Below, piece by piece: positions 14,217 to 14,964 of a stretch of DNA of 14,964 nucleotides (its first letter is position 1; every line of letters starts with the position of its first letter). The notes beneath the pieces were generated by a model. It was given only the letters and a program-made list of their open reading frames with translations, was not told the DNA's origin and did not search any database. The stretch is from the NCBI GenBank assembly GCA_012515925.1, contig JAAYXM010000161.1:1-14964 (forward strand), in the 5' to 3' direction. The position numbers and the translations under genes are program-made. This DNA comes from Clostridiales bacterium. GTDB taxonomy: Bacteria > Bacillota > Clostridia > Oscillospirales > JAAYXM01.

Positions 14217-14964
14217 TTGGTTTATTACATAGCGTGCGGCGTTCTCGTGCTGTGCGTGCTTTTCGGGATAAAGCTGTTAAGCAGCGTTAAAACCGCGCGC
14301 GCGGGAAACATTTTAAGCGCGGTCAGCATAGCGGTCGCGATTATTCTGACGCTTTATTATAACAACCTGACAGACCCCGGGATTTACATATTTATCGTTT
14401 TGGGGCTGGTATTCGGCCTGATAACGGCAAAGACCATAAAGATGATTGATATGCCCCAGGGTATTGCGCTTTTAAACGGGTTCGGCGGGCTTGCCAGCGC
14501 GCTTGTGGTGCTCGTCATGCTTAATTCGGGAACTAGCGCAAGCGGATTTGAATTCTACACCGCGCAGGTCGCGCTTTCGATAGGATTAATCACGTTCGGC
14601 GGCAGTATGATAGCCGCGGGCAAGCTTCACAGGGTTATCCCGCAAAAACCGGTTGTATTTCGCGGGCATAACCTGATAACCGTTATCCTGCTTCTTGTGT
14701 CGAGTGTCTCGATTGTTAAGGGAGGAACAATAGCCAACCTTGCGGCTGGGCTTTTGTTCGGTATAGCTTTTTCGATTCGCGTCGGCGGCGCGGACATGCC
14801 GATAACGATTTCGCTTCTTAATTCACTGAGCGGGGTAGCCGGCGGCATTGCGGGTATCGCGATTTCCGACCCGCTGCTCACCTCAATCGGCGGTATCGTG
14901 GGCGCTTCGGGATTGATTCTGACGCAGATTATGTGCCGCGCGATGAACCGCAGTCTCGTCGATA
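14217..14964 (+). CDS. pntB: NAD(P) transhydrogenase subunit beta, N-terminal part (cut by window edge)
   Basis: The frame is open for 249 codons to the window edge. It starts at a TTG placed directly after the pntAB stop; AGGGGG (14201-14206) lies ten bases before it, and no ATG start fits. The product begins MVYYIACGVLVLCVLFGIKL and is a chain of membrane helices, domain II of the beta subunit. Diagnostic segments are KTARAGNILSA (25-35), GGADMPITISLLNSLSG (about 192-208) and GASGLILTQIMCRAMNRSL near the edge. The NADP(H)-binding domain III lies outside the window. The position of the E. coli proton-channel histidine (His91) is Asn87 here, in ALLNGFGGLAS, a variant I recall in many bacterial PntB proteins. 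With pntAA and pntAB it drives NADP reduction by NADH using the proton gradient. Confidence 0.94.
   Translation, partial: MVYYIACGVLVLCVLFGIKLLSSVKTARAGNILSAVSIAVAIILTLYYNNLTDPGIYIFIVLGLVFGLITAKTIKMIDMPQGIALLNGFGGLASALVVLVMLNSGTSASGFEFYTAQVALSIGLITFGGSMIAAGKLHRVIPQKPVVFRGHNLITVILLLVSSVSIVKGGTIANLAAGLLFGIAFSIRVGGADMPITISLLNSLSGVAGGIAGIAISDPLLTSIGGIVGASGLILTQIMCRAMNRSLVD

Noticed and set aside
1..14964. CRISPR array, phage, insertion sequence, defence or toxin-antitoxin system
   Set aside because: No regularly spaced repeats, transposase, integrase, terminal repeats or related proteins were seen; all larger frames belong to housekeeping or catabolic families.

Overview
The window reads as chromosomal DNA of an anaerobic Gram-positive bacterium, most likely a Clostridia-class Bacillota with GC-rich codon use. 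Strong AGGAGG-type ribosome sites, A+T-rich promoters with near-consensus sigma-A boxes, a V/A-type ATPase in the clostridial gene order, an Nfn-type flavoprotein and a split-subunit transhydrogenase all fit this. The lineage is inferred from gene content; there is no 16S or marker phylogeny here.

Layout. (1) 1-65, minus: the first 21 codons of a protein resembling NfnA, the NADH/FAD subunit of ferredoxin:NADP oxidoreductase, behind a clear promoter. (2) 175-1074, minus: an AraC-family regulator, divergent from (3) a two-gene sugar cassette, a TIM-barrel isomerase/epimerase (1208-2050) and a Gfo/Idh/MocA dehydrogenase (2052-3044), ending at a long hairpin. A perfect 17-bp palindrome lies in the divergent promoter region. 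(4) 3296-11871, plus: a nine-gene V/A-type ATPase operon, H(G)-I-K-E-C-F-A-B-D, with a consensus-like promoter at 3230-3258 and a strong terminator at 11871-11901. The membrane ring subunit K keeps every residue known to hold Na+ in the Enterococcus hirae enzyme, so a sodium-translocating ATPase is predicted. (5) 11931-12007, minus: tRNA-Arg(CCU) with its own promoter. (6) 12305 to the window end, plus: an Lrp/AsnC regulator, then a proton-translocating NAD(P) transhydrogenase split into three genes (pntAA, pntAB, pntB; the last is cut by the window edge).

Together the genes are mainly about energy coupling. The V-ATPase links ATP to an ion gradient (probably Na+), Pnt links NADH/NADPH exchange to a proton gradient, and the gene entering at the left edge suggests a second, ferredoxin-linked NADPH system. 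The sugar cassette is a separate, locally regulated catabolic unit whose substrate cannot be read from the sequence.

I found no CRISPR array, phage, insertion sequence, toxin-antitoxin or defence genes, and no convincing wholly new system. The points most worth a second look are regulatory: the palindrome at 1149-1165, the twin GC-rich hairpins at 3061-3165, the hairpin between subunits F and A, and the 31-bp-spaced repeats upstream of lrp.
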